From positions 1 through 36,443 of the forward strand of contig CAZDYP010000028.1 of the NCBI GenBank assembly GCA_964509505.1: a stretch of 36,443 nucleotides of DNA, in the 5' to 3' direction. The notes under the pieces are model-generated. The model was not told where the DNA came from, did no database searches, and saw only the letters and a program-made list of their open reading frames with translations. This DNA is from CAZDYP01 sp964509505 (GTDB taxonomy: Bacteria; Chloroflexota; Anaerolineae; JACRMK01). The position numbers and the translations under genes were made by a program. Positions 1 to 8,828 of the stretch are shown piece by piece (the stretch's first letter is position 1; every line of letters starts with the position of its first letter).

Positions 1-721
1 CGAGTTGCCGATAGAAATTTTTCACTTCAGGTAAATAGTGCGCTGCCTCTTGTGGGTTGTGACGTGGATGCGTTGCATCAAACAAGCGCCACAGCTCATG
101 TTGCAACAAATCGGTTGATTGAAAGACGAACGTGAATAAATCCCACTCCTCGCGTTGCAGCAAGTATAACACTGCCTCGACACGATTTTTAGTGCTGTGC
201 GCGACCTCAGCCAAGAACTTGCTGACATCGCCGCTACGATGCAGTTCGCTCACGGCAGTCTCGAAGCGCAGACCACGACTGAGGAGCTCGTGTTTTAATT
301 CAGGTGGATACGTGTAAGCGCTTTGCGAGCTGGGCGTCATGAAACACGACACCATCACGCCGTTGACCGCTTCGGGCGGATACGTCATTGGCACGGAGAT
401 GATGGCGACGCGCTTGCCGTGACGCGAGGCGATGTTCCACATCGCGTCGGCGGAGCGCGCCTTTGGATTGGCGACCATGACTTCATACGACCCATTGCGC
501 GGAAACACAAAATCGAACAAGCCATGTTGTCCGGGGTTGACACCCGTTGCAAATGATACCCACGCCGCCGCCGTTAAAGGCGGGAGCGTGGATTCGAGCT
601 CGCCACTCACGCCGTTACGAATCAATTTTTGCAAATTGGGCATGCACCCTTCAGCCAGCCACGGCTTAAGCAAATCAAACGTCGCGCCGTCGAGGCCGAT
701 GACCAGAACTTTAGCAGACAA
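1..721 (-). CDS. AP-superfamily phosphohydrolase/phosphomutase (COG3379-like), 3' end beyond window
   Basis: I translated the minus strand from a TTG at 721-719; the frame stays open for 240 codons to the window edge, so the C-terminal part is missing. AGGAG lies 5 nt before the TTG and there is no competing ATG, so TTG is the likely start. The N-terminus VIGLDGATFD (residues 7-16, metal-ligand Asp11) and the stretch PPLTAAAW...FATG (47-60, with Thr50 a candidate nucleophile), followed by NPGQHG, are the signature of the alkaline phosphatase superfamily group predicted to cleave phosphodiester or phosphoanhydride bonds. Further matches are a PMTYPPE segment and MTPSS. The substrate is unknown; these proteins often sit near polysaccharide genes. 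The family call is firm, the biochemical role is not. Confidence 0.85.
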   Translation of the reverse strand, partial: MSAKVLVIGLDGATFDLLKPWLAEGCMPNLQKLIRNGVSGELESTLPPLTAAAWVSFATGVNPGQHGLFDFVFPRNGSYEVMVANPKARSADAMWNIASRHGKRVAIISVPMTYPPEAVNGVMVSCFMTPSSQSAYTYPPELKHELLSRGLRFETAVSELHRSGDVSKFLAEVAHSTKNRVEAVLYLLQREEWDLFTFVFQSTDLLQHELWRLFDATHPRHNPQEAAHYLPEVKNFYRQL

Positions 722-766
722 GGAAACTCCTGGAAATGGTGGATAGCTCATAATAGGCATCAGCTA

Positions 767-791
767 CCATCCGCTATGTGCCATCCGCTAT
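767..791. repeat. 14-nt-period direct repeat at the end of the B-box gene
   Basis: The 11-mer CCATCCGCTAT occurs at 767-777 and again at 781-791, running into the stop codon of the next minus-strand gene. The rest of 722-790 shows no gene. It belongs with the other word-type repeats of this window. Confidence 0.5.
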
Positions 792-1366
792 CAACGCAGC
801 CGCGCCAGTGCGCCGCCGATAGCAAAGATGATATAGACGATGTTACGCAGTACACTCGCGATAGCCAATTGGATCAAGGTTGACGCATTCACCACACGCG
901 CAGGCAATCTCTCGGTTGCTGCCTCTGGATTCAACAGAGGCAACCATAGCGCGAGTGTTTGAGCCATAATCACCCCCAACACGATACACACGCCGACGAT
1001 GATTTGCAGCACGAGTCCGCGTTTGTAGCCAATGACGCGCCTGACGAATTCGGCGATGGCTGCGCCAATCGCGGGCCCGATGAAAAACGCGAACAAAATG
1101 CCAAGAAATGGCGCGATGAATCCGCCGATGATGCCGCCTGTGAGCGCGCACACAAACGCTAGTCCGTATTGTGTCGGCGTCAGGTTCGTGAGTGGGTCTT
1201 TGCGCACCTGCGCGCACTCTTGACAGCGAATGCCAACTGGATGGCGTACCAGACACTTCGTGCAAATCGGTCGGTCGCACTTGCCGCACCGCAACAACGT
1301 CTCGCGGTCAGGATGCTTGTAACAATAGAGCGTGGTCTGTTGCTCGGTAACAGCGGGTTGTGTCAT
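791..1366 (-). CDS. B-box zinc-finger membrane protein, 191 aa
   Basis: The start is the ATG at 1366, because GGAGGAGG sits directly in front of it; a longer reading from a TTG at 1450 only adds residues encoded by a repeat. Residues 15-51 carry a B-box-like zinc-binding cluster: Cys15, His18, Cys27, Cys30, Cys35, Cys38, His42, Cys48, Cys51. After it come three to four hydrophobic segments (about 65-105, 115-140 and 165-188), the middle ones rich in Gly and Ala. B-box fingers of this kind are often joined to membrane domains such as rhomboid proteases in bacteria, but I see no rhomboid Ser/His motif here. Function is unknown; it is probably an inner-membrane protein with a cytoplasmic zinc finger. 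Its neighbours on the same strand are NAD kinase upstream and the COG3379 protein downstream. Confidence 0.8.
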   Translation of the reverse strand: MTQPAVTEQQTTLYCYKHPDRETLLRCGKCDRPICTKCLVRHPVGIRCQECAQVRKDPLTNLTPTQYGLAFVCALTGGIIGGFIAPFLGILFAFFIGPAIGAAIAEFVRRVIGYKRGLVLQIIVGVCIVLGVIMAQTLALWLPLLNPEAATERLPARVVNASTLIQLAIASVLRNIVYIIFAIGGALARLR

Positions 1367-1384
1367 CGCCTCCTCCAAGTCGGC

Positions 1385-1461
1385 AACGAGTCGCAAGTGA
1401 TGAGTAATAAGTAGCCGTCTGCTGATGACGCGCAATGATTCATGACTCAATACTCGTTACT
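1385..1461. repeat. Word-type inverted repeat between nadK and the B-box gene
   Basis: The words AACGAGT (1385-1391) and ACTCGTT (1453-1459) face each other, with several GTGATGAGTAATAAGT-like words between. It fills most of the gap upstream of the B-box gene. Confidence 0.45.
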
Positions 1462-1469
1462 TATCACAA

Positions 1470-2291
1470 TTACGCCAGACGTTGGGCTAAGCTCACATAA
1501 AAATATTCTTTGGGGCGCGTGCGAATGAAGCGGCTGATGCGCTCGCTCGTCTGCACACGCACCAGATCATGCGACTGGATGGCGAGCTCGATTTGTCCAT
1601 CCATCGAGACGAGCGCGGGGTAATCGCTCTCCACGAAGATGTCCACCGTTGACGCATCGGGCACGATGATGGAACGCAACAACGACAAATGCGGCGCAAT
1701 CGGCGTGACGATCATCGCGCGCACGCGTGGGTCGGCGATGGGGCCACCGGCGGCGACAGTGTAGGCGGTCGAGCCCGTCGGCGTGGCGACGACGATGCCA
1801 TCGGCGACGTGGTGCAACGGCTCCTGCCCATCCACTGCCAAGCGCAAGCGTACCACCCGCGCCACCGTGCCGCGCCCAATCACCACATCGTTCAACGCAT
1901 CGTAGCGTCCTAGCACCTGTTCGCCGCGTAACAGCTCTGCGTGCAGCATCATCCGCTCTTCAATCCAGAAACGTCCCGTCAACAAATCGTTCAAACATTG
2001 CTGCGCTTCGGACGGTTGATATTCCGCGAGAAAACCGACGCGCCCAAAGTTGATGCCCGCAATCGGCACCCCCTTCTCGACGCCGATGCGCGCCGCGCGC
2101 AGAATCGTCCCATCGCCGCCGAGTGTGATCAGCGCATCAGTGTGCGCGATGTGCGCTTTCGCATCTGCCTCATCCCACGCCGACGCCAACCAACATTGGA
2201 CGCCGGCCTGTTCCAACCGCGCGCGTAGATCGTGCGCGAACGTGTGCGTGGCGGGAACTTTGGGATGATGCAAGATGCCAATCGTTTTCAT
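1470..2291 (-). CDS. nadK: NAD kinase
   Basis: This enzyme phosphorylates NAD+ to NADP+ in the cytoplasm. The 273-aa protein has the family's usual length and all hallmark motifs: GGDGT at 58-62 (phosphate and catalytic Asp), NFGRVGFL at 81-88, ALNDVVI at 132-138, DGIVVATPTGSTAY at 164-177 and AGGP at 181-184. The ATG at 2291 gives the standard N-terminus. A promoter with TATAAT lies about 43-48 nt upstream. It is a housekeeping gene that sits before the B-box gene on the same strand; nothing is odd in the coding sequence. Confidence 0.96.
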   Translation of the reverse strand: MKTIGILHHPKVPATHTFAHDLRARLEQAGVQCWLASAWDEADAKAHIAHTDALITLGGDGTILRAARIGVEKGVPIAGINFGRVGFLAEYQPSEAQQCLNDLLTGRFWIEERMMLHAELLRGEQVLGRYDALNDVVIGRGTVARVVRLRLAVDGQEPLHHVADGIVVATPTGSTAYTVAAGGPIADPRVRAMIVTPIAPHLSLLRSIIVPDASTVDIFVESDYPALVSMDGQIELAIQSHDLVRVQTSERISRFIRTRPKEYFYVSLAQRLA

Positions 2292-2333
2292 GTGAGCGGA
2301 TTTGTCTGAGGATGAATGAGCTGAACGGCGAAG

Positions 2334-2362
2334 ATTATAACTAACGAATCAATGAATCCCAA
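2334..2362 (-). promoter_or_regulatory. Sigma-70-type promoter for nadK
   Basis: Reading the minus strand, TTGGGA (2362-2357) and TATAAT (2339-2334) are 17 nt apart, about 42 nt before the nadK start. The -10 box is perfect and the -35 box matches 4 of 6. Confidence 0.6.
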
Positions 2363-2460
2363 ACCTTACCGTCATGGGTTTCGCATTGTCATGACGAGTC
2401 AGCGTAGTGTGCGGTGGACTCAAAGTGATCGTCGGGGGCATTAGTTGCTCGTCATGAGGC

Positions 2461-2527
2461 GCTAGTCGCTAGTGAGAAGTGACTAGCGCCTAGCGCTGAG
2501 TGACGAGCGACTAACGACTAGCGACTA
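2461..2527. repeat. Word-type inverted repeat that supplies a stop codon
   Basis: AGTCGCTAGT (2464-2473) and ACTAGCGACT (2517-2526) form a perfect 10-bp inverted repeat, and further GCTAGT/ACTAGC words lie between. The TAG stop of the minus-strand GT-C gene lies within it. The remaining gap 2292-2460 contains the nadK promoter and otherwise nothing I can assign. Confidence 0.6.
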
Positions 2528-4780
2528 CTTGACTACCCGAATCTTCCGCAGTAGCACACGATCACCGACGAATTGTCCATCTGCGCCCCACACATTCAAC
2601 CGCTTGAAGTTGTCATTTAAATCGTATGCTCCGATTTCAAGGTCGTACACTTCGGGCTGTGTCTCTGGCTTAACCTGAATTACATAGACATCGGCGATGC
2701 GCTGCCCAATCGTCCACGTCGTCATCGGCTGTTGGCGGTCCACTTGTCCCCACAGCGAATCGTGCTTGCCGAGAACATGCGTGAAGATGGAATAATCTTT
2801 CGGCGTCGCGCTGTTCACCTGCCAATGCAGCGTGAGTGTGAGCGATTCGCCCGCGCGCACGACGACATTTTCGATTTGGTAGCCCGTCAGCGCAAAGTAC
2901 TTTTCAAAATTGAAGGCAACAGGGAGGGGCGCGCTGCTAGGCGCAGTCGCCAACAAATTCAATGCGCCAATCGTTGGGTTGTCGCCTAATGCTTGCGCGC
3001 CGCGTCGCGCCGGCAGACGTTGCCCTGTCGCAACATCATACACGCCGACGCGAATCTCGGGTTGGCTGGGACCGATTGCCGTGTCATTAATTTTGATGCG
3101 ATACGTCTCGCGCACGATGTCCCCCACGCGCAGCTGCGTCGTCGGACGCAGACCCAAGCCGAGATAGGTGTCGCGTTGCCCGATGAGCAAATCACCCACA
3201 TCCAGCAAATGCACGAAAAAGGAATAGTCTTTTTGCATGGGCGCGACGACCTTCCAATACAACGTGACTGCGATGGTGTCACCTGCTTGCGCTTGCAGTG
3301 GCGTGTCTAATGAGACTCTGCCCAACGGTTCAACGCCGACTAATTCCAACCCATCGCCAAAGCGAATCGGTTCGCGTGCGGCGAGCAACGGCGCTTGCGC
3401 GATGAGCGGCGCGGGCGTGTATGCGGGCGCGATGTCGTAGAGCGCGACCCGCAGGGCGATGAGACATAGCATACCCGCAAAAAGGGCGACGAGTCCACGT
3501 GAAAATTTCTCTTTCACGCGAGAGAGCGATACATCCAATAACGTCACTAAGCCCATCGCCAGCGTAATCGCCAGCGTCGCTATCGCTGGAAAAAGCAAGC
3601 GTCCTTGTGTCGCAGGTGTGATCCATGTCCAGCGCATCCATGCGAGCAACAATACAATGAACCACAACGCCAGCCATGCAAACGCTGTGACTGGTTTCAT
3701 GTTGATATGTCCGCGCGCTTGCCAAAGCGCAATGCCGATGCCGACACAGGCAAACAGTGTAACGCCGTTGAAGAAGATATAAATCCACGACGCAGCCAGA
3801 ATGTTGACTCCGCCAAACAGACCCCACAGCGACAACCACAACCCTTCCGCTTCAGCTTGCAACAACGGCAACAAGGCGGGTGTGCCTTGCCGTGTGCCGA
3901 CAATCTCCAACATGCGATTGAGTCCTGTCAGATCGCCATACAGCATGAAGTTGCGCGCATACCACCAACCCGCGATGAGGAAGATGGGCAACAGAAAAGC
4001 GAGCTCATGGAAGAACGCAGACAGCAGAAAGAGGGATTGTCTGTCTGCTGTTTTCTGTCTGCTGTCTGCTTCCCACCTCTTCACCAGAATCAACAACCCC
4101 CCCACGCCAATCAAGCCAATGCCGCTGAGTTTCGTGAGCGTTGCCATGCCGACGAGCGCACCGAACACGACGACGCGGCGTGTCGTGATGCCATCTTGCC
4201 AGATGCGAGTGAGCTGCCACAGGCTGAGTGTCGCCAACAACGTGATGAGGTTGTCGTTGTTGACGGCGGCGCTGATGAACACGAACATTGGATTGAACGC
4301 GACGAGCGCAGCGGCGAGCAGCGCCACATCATCACGTTGCATGATGCGTGAGGCAAGCCGATATACTGCATATACCGTGCCTGCGCCCATGAGCGCCGAC
4401 AGCCAGCGAATCAGATGCACGGCGAGCGTCGCGCCACGATACGGAAAATTTTCCGCGGGGGTATGCACCAACATGTTGCGATTATCGTTGGAATTGTGCG
4501 CGGGGATGCCGACGATGGCGTGCGGGTTGACGACGTGACGAGTCTCGAAGTCCCGCGTGTCAATCCACAATGTCGCCAGCGCCATCAGCATGTAATAGAG
4601 CGGCGGTTGGCTGCCTTCTTGTCGCCATTCACGAATGTCGTTGAGCTCTTGATAAGGCAAGCCCTTGCCATCCGCTAAATGTTTGACGTAGGGGTAATGC
4701 GATTGTTCGTCGCTCGCCTCGAAGATGGGCGTCACGGAATCGTAGATAATGCCCAAGACGAGGAACGCGATAATGATCAT
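2525..4780 (-). CDS. GT-C type glycosyltransferase-like membrane protein with two C-terminal beta-sandwich modules
   Basis: With the ATG at 4780 this is a 751-aa polytopic protein. The first predicted helix is followed by an outside loop with the acidic pair Asp24-Glu25 (ASDEQSHY), the typical catalytic-loop signature of GT-C enzymes (GT39/DUF2142-like) that use lipid-linked sugars. Around ten membrane segments follow. The last 240 or so residues hold two copies of a beta-rich module with LYW or LHW, DYS.F.H and GVYD/GAYD words, probably outside the cell. The frame is open up to 4939, but the added N-terminus would be encoded by repeat sequence and would overlap the divergent neighbour; a TTG stands directly before the ATG. 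A repeat at 4017-4069 encodes a short hydrophilic loop between helices. The sugar and acceptor are unknown. Confidence 0.8.
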   Translation of the reverse strand: MIIIAFLVLGIIYDSVTPIFEASDEQSHYPYVKHLADGKGLPYQELNDIREWRQEGSQPPLYYMLMALATLWIDTRDFETRHVVNPHAIVGIPAHNSNDNRNMLVHTPAENFPYRGATLAVHLIRWLSALMGAGTVYAVYRLASRIMQRDDVALLAAALVAFNPMFVFISAAVNNDNLITLLATLSLWQLTRIWQDGITTRRVVVFGALVGMATLTKLSGIGLIGVGGLLILVKRWEADSRQKTADRQSLFLLSAFFHELAFLLPIFLIAGWWYARNFMLYGDLTGLNRMLEIVGTRQGTPALLPLLQAEAEGLWLSLWGLFGGVNILAASWIYIFFNGVTLFACVGIGIALWQARGHINMKPVTAFAWLALWFIVLLLAWMRWTWITPATQGRLLFPAIATLAITLAMGLVTLLDVSLSRVKEKFSRGLVALFAGMLCLIALRVALYDIAPAYTPAPLIAQAPLLAAREPIRFGDGLELVGVEPLGRVSLDTPLQAQAGDTIAVTLYWKVVAPMQKDYSFFVHLLDVGDLLIGQRDTYLGLGLRPTTQLRVGDIVRETYRIKINDTAIGPSQPEIRVGVYDVATGQRLPARRGAQALGDNPTIGALNLLATAPSSAPLPVAFNFEKYFALTGYQIENVVVRAGESLTLTLHWQVNSATPKDYSIFTHVLGKHDSLWGQVDRQQPMTTWTIGQRIADVYVIQVKPETQPEVYDLEIGAYDLNDNFKRLNVWGADGQFVGDRVLLRKIRVVK
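4017..4069. repeat. In-frame inverted repeat inside the GT-C gene
   Basis: GCAGACAGCAGA (4017-4028) and TCTGCTGTCTGC (4058-4069) are perfect 12-bp inverted arms, with more CTGTCTG words between. It encodes a charged segment with the words DSRQ and TADRQ between two membrane helices. Confidence 0.65.
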
Positions 4781-4784
4781 CAAG

Positions 4785-4848
4785 GGAGAAAGGAGGAAAG
4801 GGGAAAACGAGGAAACGGGGAAACGGGTGAATGGGGAACCGGCCCCCC
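4785..4848. repeat. Purine-rich tandem words between the divergent genes
   Basis: Repeated GGAAA/GGGGAAA words such as GAAACGGGGAAACGGG fill the space between the GT-C and YfhO genes. It lies upstream of both genes, so any promoter of the minus-strand gene must be within or beyond it. Confidence 0.5.
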
Positions 4849-4878
4849 TCCCCTGTGCCCCGTCTCTTTTGGGCGATG

Positions 4879-4887
4879 TGGTAAAAT
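4879..4887 (+). promoter_or_regulatory. Extended -10 promoter for the YfhO-family gene
   Basis: TGGTAAAAT fits the TGnTATAAT extended -10 form and ends 8 nt before the ATG at 4896. No -35 box is seen. Transcription would begin at or next to the start codon. Confidence 0.45.
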
Positions 4888-4895
4888 CTCGTCTC

Positions 4896-7340
4896 ATGAA
4901 ATTATCGTTCGCTGATTTGCTCTGCGGGTTTATCGTCATCGCGCTTTATCTCATCACCTGGTTTACGTTGCGACGATGGCGCAAGGACATCGTGTACATC
5001 GGCTACATTGGTCTTTGCGCGGTTGGCTTCTTCTGGCGTGTGTTGTTCGCAGGCGCATACATCCCCGCCGGCGGCGGCGACATCTCCGCCATCATCTATC
5101 CCGTCTATCACTTCGCGCAAGAAAATTTCCGACAAGGCATTATCCCATTGTGGAATCCGCATTTGTATGCAGGCATTCCCTTCGTCGGTCATATCCAATC
5201 GGGGGCGTTTTATCCACCCAACTTGTTGCTGTTTTTGCTCACGCCTGAAGTGACCTATCGCTCCATCTTGTATCTGCTTAGCGCGCACTTCTGGTTAGCG
5301 GGCGTGTTGATGTATTTCATGTTGCGAAATTTGCGCCCCACACCTTACCAGGGAGAGGGGGTGAGAGTTAACCTTTCTCGTCCCGCTGCGTTGCTCGGTG
5401 CGCTCGTCTTCATGTTCAATGACTTCTTCATCACACACACAGGCAATCCGAACATGGTCGCCGTCGGCGCCTGGCTGCCGTTGGTGTTCTTGCTCTTTCG
5501 CCATGCGCTCACACGCGCACACATCTTCTACGCGCTGCTGGCAGGAGCCGTCACGGGCATGGCGTATCTCGCGGGACACATTCAGCCATTTCTATATATT
5601 TTGTTCGTGGTCGGCGCGTATGCAGTATATGTGACACTCTTTGAATTGAAAAAAGAAAGCAGCAAGAAGAAAGCCCCTTCTTTCTTCTTGCTGCTTTCTG
5701 CTTTCGCTCGCCCCGTCATTTATTTACTTGCGTTCCTCGCCTTCACAATTTTCGTGAGCGCAATCTCGCTCGTTCCCAACGTCGAGATGTCCACCCAATC
5801 GTTGCGCGACTCGTTGACGTATAGCGACGCCGCGCGTTACATGTTGCCGCCCGCGCATCTCATCGGCTTGCTGTCGCCTGAGTTGTGGGGACGGGGTCCC
5901 GAAATTCATTGGGGACCATGGGAGCGCGTCGAGGTTGGCTATGTGGGCGTCTTGCCGCTCATCCTCGCGGTGTTAGGAGTAATGTGGCGCAAGGAACGCG
6001 AGCCGCGTTTCTTTCTGTTGCTGGGCATCGTATCGTTCATGCTCGCGCTCGGTTTTTACACCGTGCTGCATGGCTGGCTGTATCTCATCCCCGGCTACTC
6101 GCAGATTCGCGTGCCTGCGCGCTTCGTCTTCTTGTTAGACTTCGCCATCGCCGCACTTGCCGCGTATGGGTTCGAGACCTTGCGCCAACCACTGCCCCGC
6201 CTCTTCCGCACCGCATGGCGCAAGCTATTGCTTGTGGTGAGCGCCACGCTGGCGGCGACCTTGTTCGTGTTCGCACCGTTGATGTTTGTCGCCGTCGTCT
6301 TGAATCAGACGCAAGACAGCGCCATCTTCAATCGCACCGCTAATGGGTTCAATGGCTTGATATTGTTCGCGGTGTGGTTGGGCGCGTCGCTCGTGTTGTT
6401 GCTTGCGCGTCGCACACGCTGGTTGACAATGCCTGTATGGACACTGGCCATGCTTGGCTTGGTCTTTGCCGATCTGTCCAGCGCGGGTTCGTACCTCGAC
6501 CTTGGCGAGCGAGACCCCACGCTGAACTTCCAGCATCCCGCCGTCTTCAACTTTTTGCGCCGCGACCCCAACCCATTTCGCATCGAGACGCCCGAAGAGA
6601 GTTGGTTTGAGTGGCAGCCGAATCTTGGCTTGCTGGCGCGCTTGGATGACGCAGCGGGCATCTATAACCCGTTGCTGTTGCAGCGCTATGACCGTTACTG
6701 GAAAGCGGCAATTGGGCGTGAGAATGTGCTGTACGATTTGCTCAACACGAAGTACCTCATTGCCAAAAAAGATGCGAAGATCAGCGCGAAGTTCACGCCT
6801 GTGTTTGCTGGCGACCCGACGGTGAATGTCTATCTCAATCCCAAAGCGCTGCCGCGCGCGTTTATGGTCTATCAGGCGCAAATCGTCGTCAACGATGATG
6901 AAGCCTTCGCTGCCATTCAACAAAAAGATTTCGACCCGACGAAAACTATCATCCTTGAAAACTCCCAACTCCCAACTTCCAAATCCCCCATCCCAAACTC
7001 CAATCTTCAATCTTCAATCTTCAACCCGCAAACGGCGCTGCAATCCCAAGTCTCACTGAAAAGTCGTTCGACCAACTCACTTGAGTTGGATGTGACATCG
7101 AGCGGCGACGGGTATCTGTTTATCGCCGAGACGTTTTATCCGGGGTGGCGCGCGACGGTGGATGATAACGATACGCCCGTGTTGCGCGCGAATTATTTGT
7201 TCCGTGCGGTGGCGGTGCCTGCAGGGACACACACGGTCAGAATGATTTTCGATCCATGGTCGTTCAAGGTGGGCGTGGGGATGACGGTGCTAGGGATATT
7301 GGGAGTGTGTGGCGGTTGGTGGTTCACACGCCAGCGATGA
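4896..7340 (+). CDS. YfhO-family membrane protein
   Basis: This 814-aa protein has about twelve membrane segments and the family words near the N-terminus: GGGDISAIIYPVY, then PLWNPHLYAGIPFVG and a YPPN element. These are typical of YfhO proteins, GT-C-like enzymes; in Bacillus, YfhO is linked to glycosylation of lipoteichoic acid. The C-terminal part has a soluble domain with GDGYLFIAETFYPGWRATVD, also usual for the family, followed by a last helix. I start at the ATG at 4896; a longer reading from 4749 is repeat-encoded and runs across the divergent gene. Two repeats lie inside the frame: 5654-5699 (residues about 253-268, a Lys-rich then Phe/Leu-rich loop) and 6962-7025 (residues about 689-710, rich in Ser, Asn, Pro). 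The gene is divergent from the GT-C gene, which suggests a shared role in surface glycan assembly. Confidence 0.88.
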   Translation: MKLSFADLLCGFIVIALYLITWFTLRRWRKDIVYIGYIGLCAVGFFWRVLFAGAYIPAGGGDISAIIYPVYHFAQENFRQGIIPLWNPHLYAGIPFVGHIQSGAFYPPNLLLFLLTPEVTYRSILYLLSAHFWLAGVLMYFMLRNLRPTPYQGEGVRVNLSRPAALLGALVFMFNDFFITHTGNPNMVAVGAWLPLVFLLFRHALTRAHIFYALLAGAVTGMAYLAGHIQPFLYILFVVGAYAVYVTLFELKKESSKKKAPSFFLLLSAFARPVIYLLAFLAFTIFVSAISLVPNVEMSTQSLRDSLTYSDAARYMLPPAHLIGLLSPELWGRGPEIHWGPWERVEVGYVGVLPLILAVLGVMWRKEREPRFFLLLGIVSFMLALGFYTVLHGWLYLIPGYSQIRVPARFVFLLDFAIAALAAYGFETLRQPLPRLFRTAWRKLLLVVSATLAATLFVFAPLMFVAVVLNQTQDSAIFNRTANGFNGLILFAVWLGASLVLLLARRTRWLTMPVWTLAMLGLVFADLSSAGSYLDLGERDPTLNFQHPAVFNFLRRDPNPFRIETPEESWFEWQPNLGLLARLDDAAGIYNPLLLQRYDRYWKAAIGRENVLYDLLNTKYLIAKKDAKISAKFTPVFAGDPTVNVYLNPKALPRAFMVYQAQIVVNDDEAFAAIQQKDFDPTKTIILENSQLPTSKSPIPNSNLQSSIFNPQTALQSQVSLKSRSTNSLELDVTSSGDGYLFIAETFYPGWRATVDDNDTPVLRANYLFRAVAVPAGTHTVRMIFDPWSFKVGVGMTVLGILGVCGGWWFTRQR
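5654..5699. repeat. Perfect 20-bp inverted repeat inside the YfhO-family gene
   Basis: The arms 5654-5673 and 5680-5699 are exact reverse complements (purine-rich left arm, pyrimidine-rich right arm) with a 6-nt CCCCTT loop. The frame is kept through it. Confidence 0.85.
6962..7025. repeat. Heptamer repeats inside the YfhO-family gene
   Basis: ACTCCCA appears twice in tandem and ATCTTCA three times in tandem, both with a 7-nt period. They encode a low-complexity stretch rich in Ser, Asn, Gln and Pro. Confidence 0.7.
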
Positions 7341-7357
7341 TTTTCACGCTTCACGTC

Positions 7358-8821
7358 TCACGGTATCGGCAGCCCGCCTAACTTCAACCCGCTCAACTTC
7401 ACAGGTTGCTTCAACACTGCCTTGCGCTTGTGCCACGTTTCGATGCACATCTTGGTTGCGGGAAACACCTTACATGGATTCAGGTTGTCATTAGGATTGA
7501 ACGCGGCTTTGAGTCGCTTCATTGCGTCGAGGTCGGTCTCATTAAACAGTCGCGCCATCAGGTCCCGCTTTTCAAGCCCGACCCCGTGTTCGCCCGTGAT
7601 GCTGCCGCCTGCGTCAATGCACGCCTGAATGATGGCGTTGCCTGCTTCAATCGTCTTTGCCGTCATCACCTCATCACGGTCGTCAAACAGAATGAGCGGA
7701 TGCAAGTTGCCGTCGCCCGCGTGAAAGACGTTGGCGATCTTGAGCTTGTAGTTCTCGCCAATCGCGCCAATCTGACGCAGCACCTCGGGCAACTTGCTGC
7801 GCGGAATCACGCCATCTTGCACGTAGTAGCTTGGCGCCAAGCGTCCCATCGCGCCAAACGCGCCTTTGCGCCCCGACCAATACTTCTCACGCTCTTGCGC
7901 TGATTGCGCGACCCGCGTCTCGCGCGCGTCGAAATCATCGCAGATGCGACGAATGTGTTCGACCACCTCATCTACGCCGCCGCTCACGCCTTCCACATCA
8001 ATCAACAGCACCGCGCCTGCGTCGGTCGGATAGCCACACTGCTTTGCTGCTTCAACCGCGATGATGGCGGTGTTGTCCATCATCTCAATCGCCGCAGGCA
8101 CCGTGCCACTTGCAATGATCGCGCTGACCGCGTTGCTCGCCGCGTCTATTGTGTCGAAGACGACAAGCAACGTCCGCACGACTTCGGGCAACGGCATGAG
8201 GCGAATGAACACTTTGGTCACGATACCCAATGTCCCTTCGCTGCCAACGATGAGCCCTGTGAGGTCGTAGCCCGGCGCGTCAATGTGCGTCTCGATGACC
8301 TCGCCATCGGGCAAGACTAACTCGACGCCCAGCACGTGATTGGTCGTCACGCCATAGGCGAGGCAATGCGGGCCTCCCGAATTTTCCGCGACATTGCCGC
8401 CGATGGTGCAAGCGCGTTGCGACGATGGATCGGGCACGTAATACAAGCCGTGCTTCGCCACTTCGAGTGAGATGTCCGCATTCACGACGCCGGGTTGCAC
8501 GACAGCGCGCAGATTCACCGTGTCCACTTCAAGGATTTTGTTCATGCGACTCATGGCGACGGTGATGCCGCCTTGATCGGCAACCGCGCCGCCGCTCAAG
8601 CCTGTGCCAGCGCCGCGCGGAAAGAATGGAATGTGTTCGCGCGTGGCGAGTTTGGCAATCGCGGACACATGGGCGGTCGTTTCGGGGAAGACGACGAAAT
8701 CGGGACGCCCTTTGTCAATCGAGCCATCGTATTCATACAGCGCGAGGTCGGCAGGTTCATGCAAGACGCTGCGCCGCCCGACGATGGCTTGCAGCTCGGC
8801 AAGGATGATTTGCTGATTCAT
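7358..8821 (-). CDS. glcD: FAD-linked oxidase, glycolate oxidase subunit GlcD type
   Basis: GlcD-type flavoproteins oxidise 2-hydroxy acids such as glycolate or D-lactate. The 487-aa protein has the PCMH FAD-binding fold at the N-terminus (PRGAGTGLSGG, then DPSSQRACTIGGNVAENSGGP and VGSEGTLGIVT) and the C-terminal FAD-oxidase domain (HAGDGNLHP and TGEHGVGLEK). I chose the ATG at 8821, not the one 9 nt upstream, because a perfect -10 box lies over the upstream ATG. No glcE or glcF partner is next to it, so it may act alone, like D-lactate or D-2-hydroxyacid dehydrogenases of the same family. It converges with the YfhO-family gene with a 17-nt gap. Substrate is not deducible. Confidence 0.9.
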   Translation of the reverse strand: MNQQIILAELQAIVGRRSVLHEPADLALYEYDGSIDKGRPDFVVFPETTAHVSAIAKLATREHIPFFPRGAGTGLSGGAVADQGGITVAMSRMNKILEVDTVNLRAVVQPGVVNADISLEVAKHGLYYVPDPSSQRACTIGGNVAENSGGPHCLAYGVTTNHVLGVELVLPDGEVIETHIDAPGYDLTGLIVGSEGTLGIVTKVFIRLMPLPEVVRTLLVVFDTIDAASNAVSAIIASGTVPAAIEMMDNTAIIAVEAAKQCGYPTDAGAVLLIDVEGVSGGVDEVVEHIRRICDDFDARETRVAQSAQEREKYWSGRKGAFGAMGRLAPSYYVQDGVIPRSKLPEVLRQIGAIGENYKLKIANVFHAGDGNLHPLILFDDRDEVMTAKTIEAGNAIIQACIDAGGSITGEHGVGLEKRDLMARLFNETDLDAMKRLKAAFNPNDNLNPCKVFPATKMCIETWHKRKAVLKQPVKLSGLKLGGLPIP

Positions 8822-8828
8822 GGCGAGC

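Noticed and set aside
4781..4939. N-terminal extension of the GT-C protein to 4939 and of the YfhO protein to 4749
   Set aside because: The extra residues are encoded by repeat sequence, overlap the divergent gene, and lie upstream of the likely promoter of the YfhO gene.
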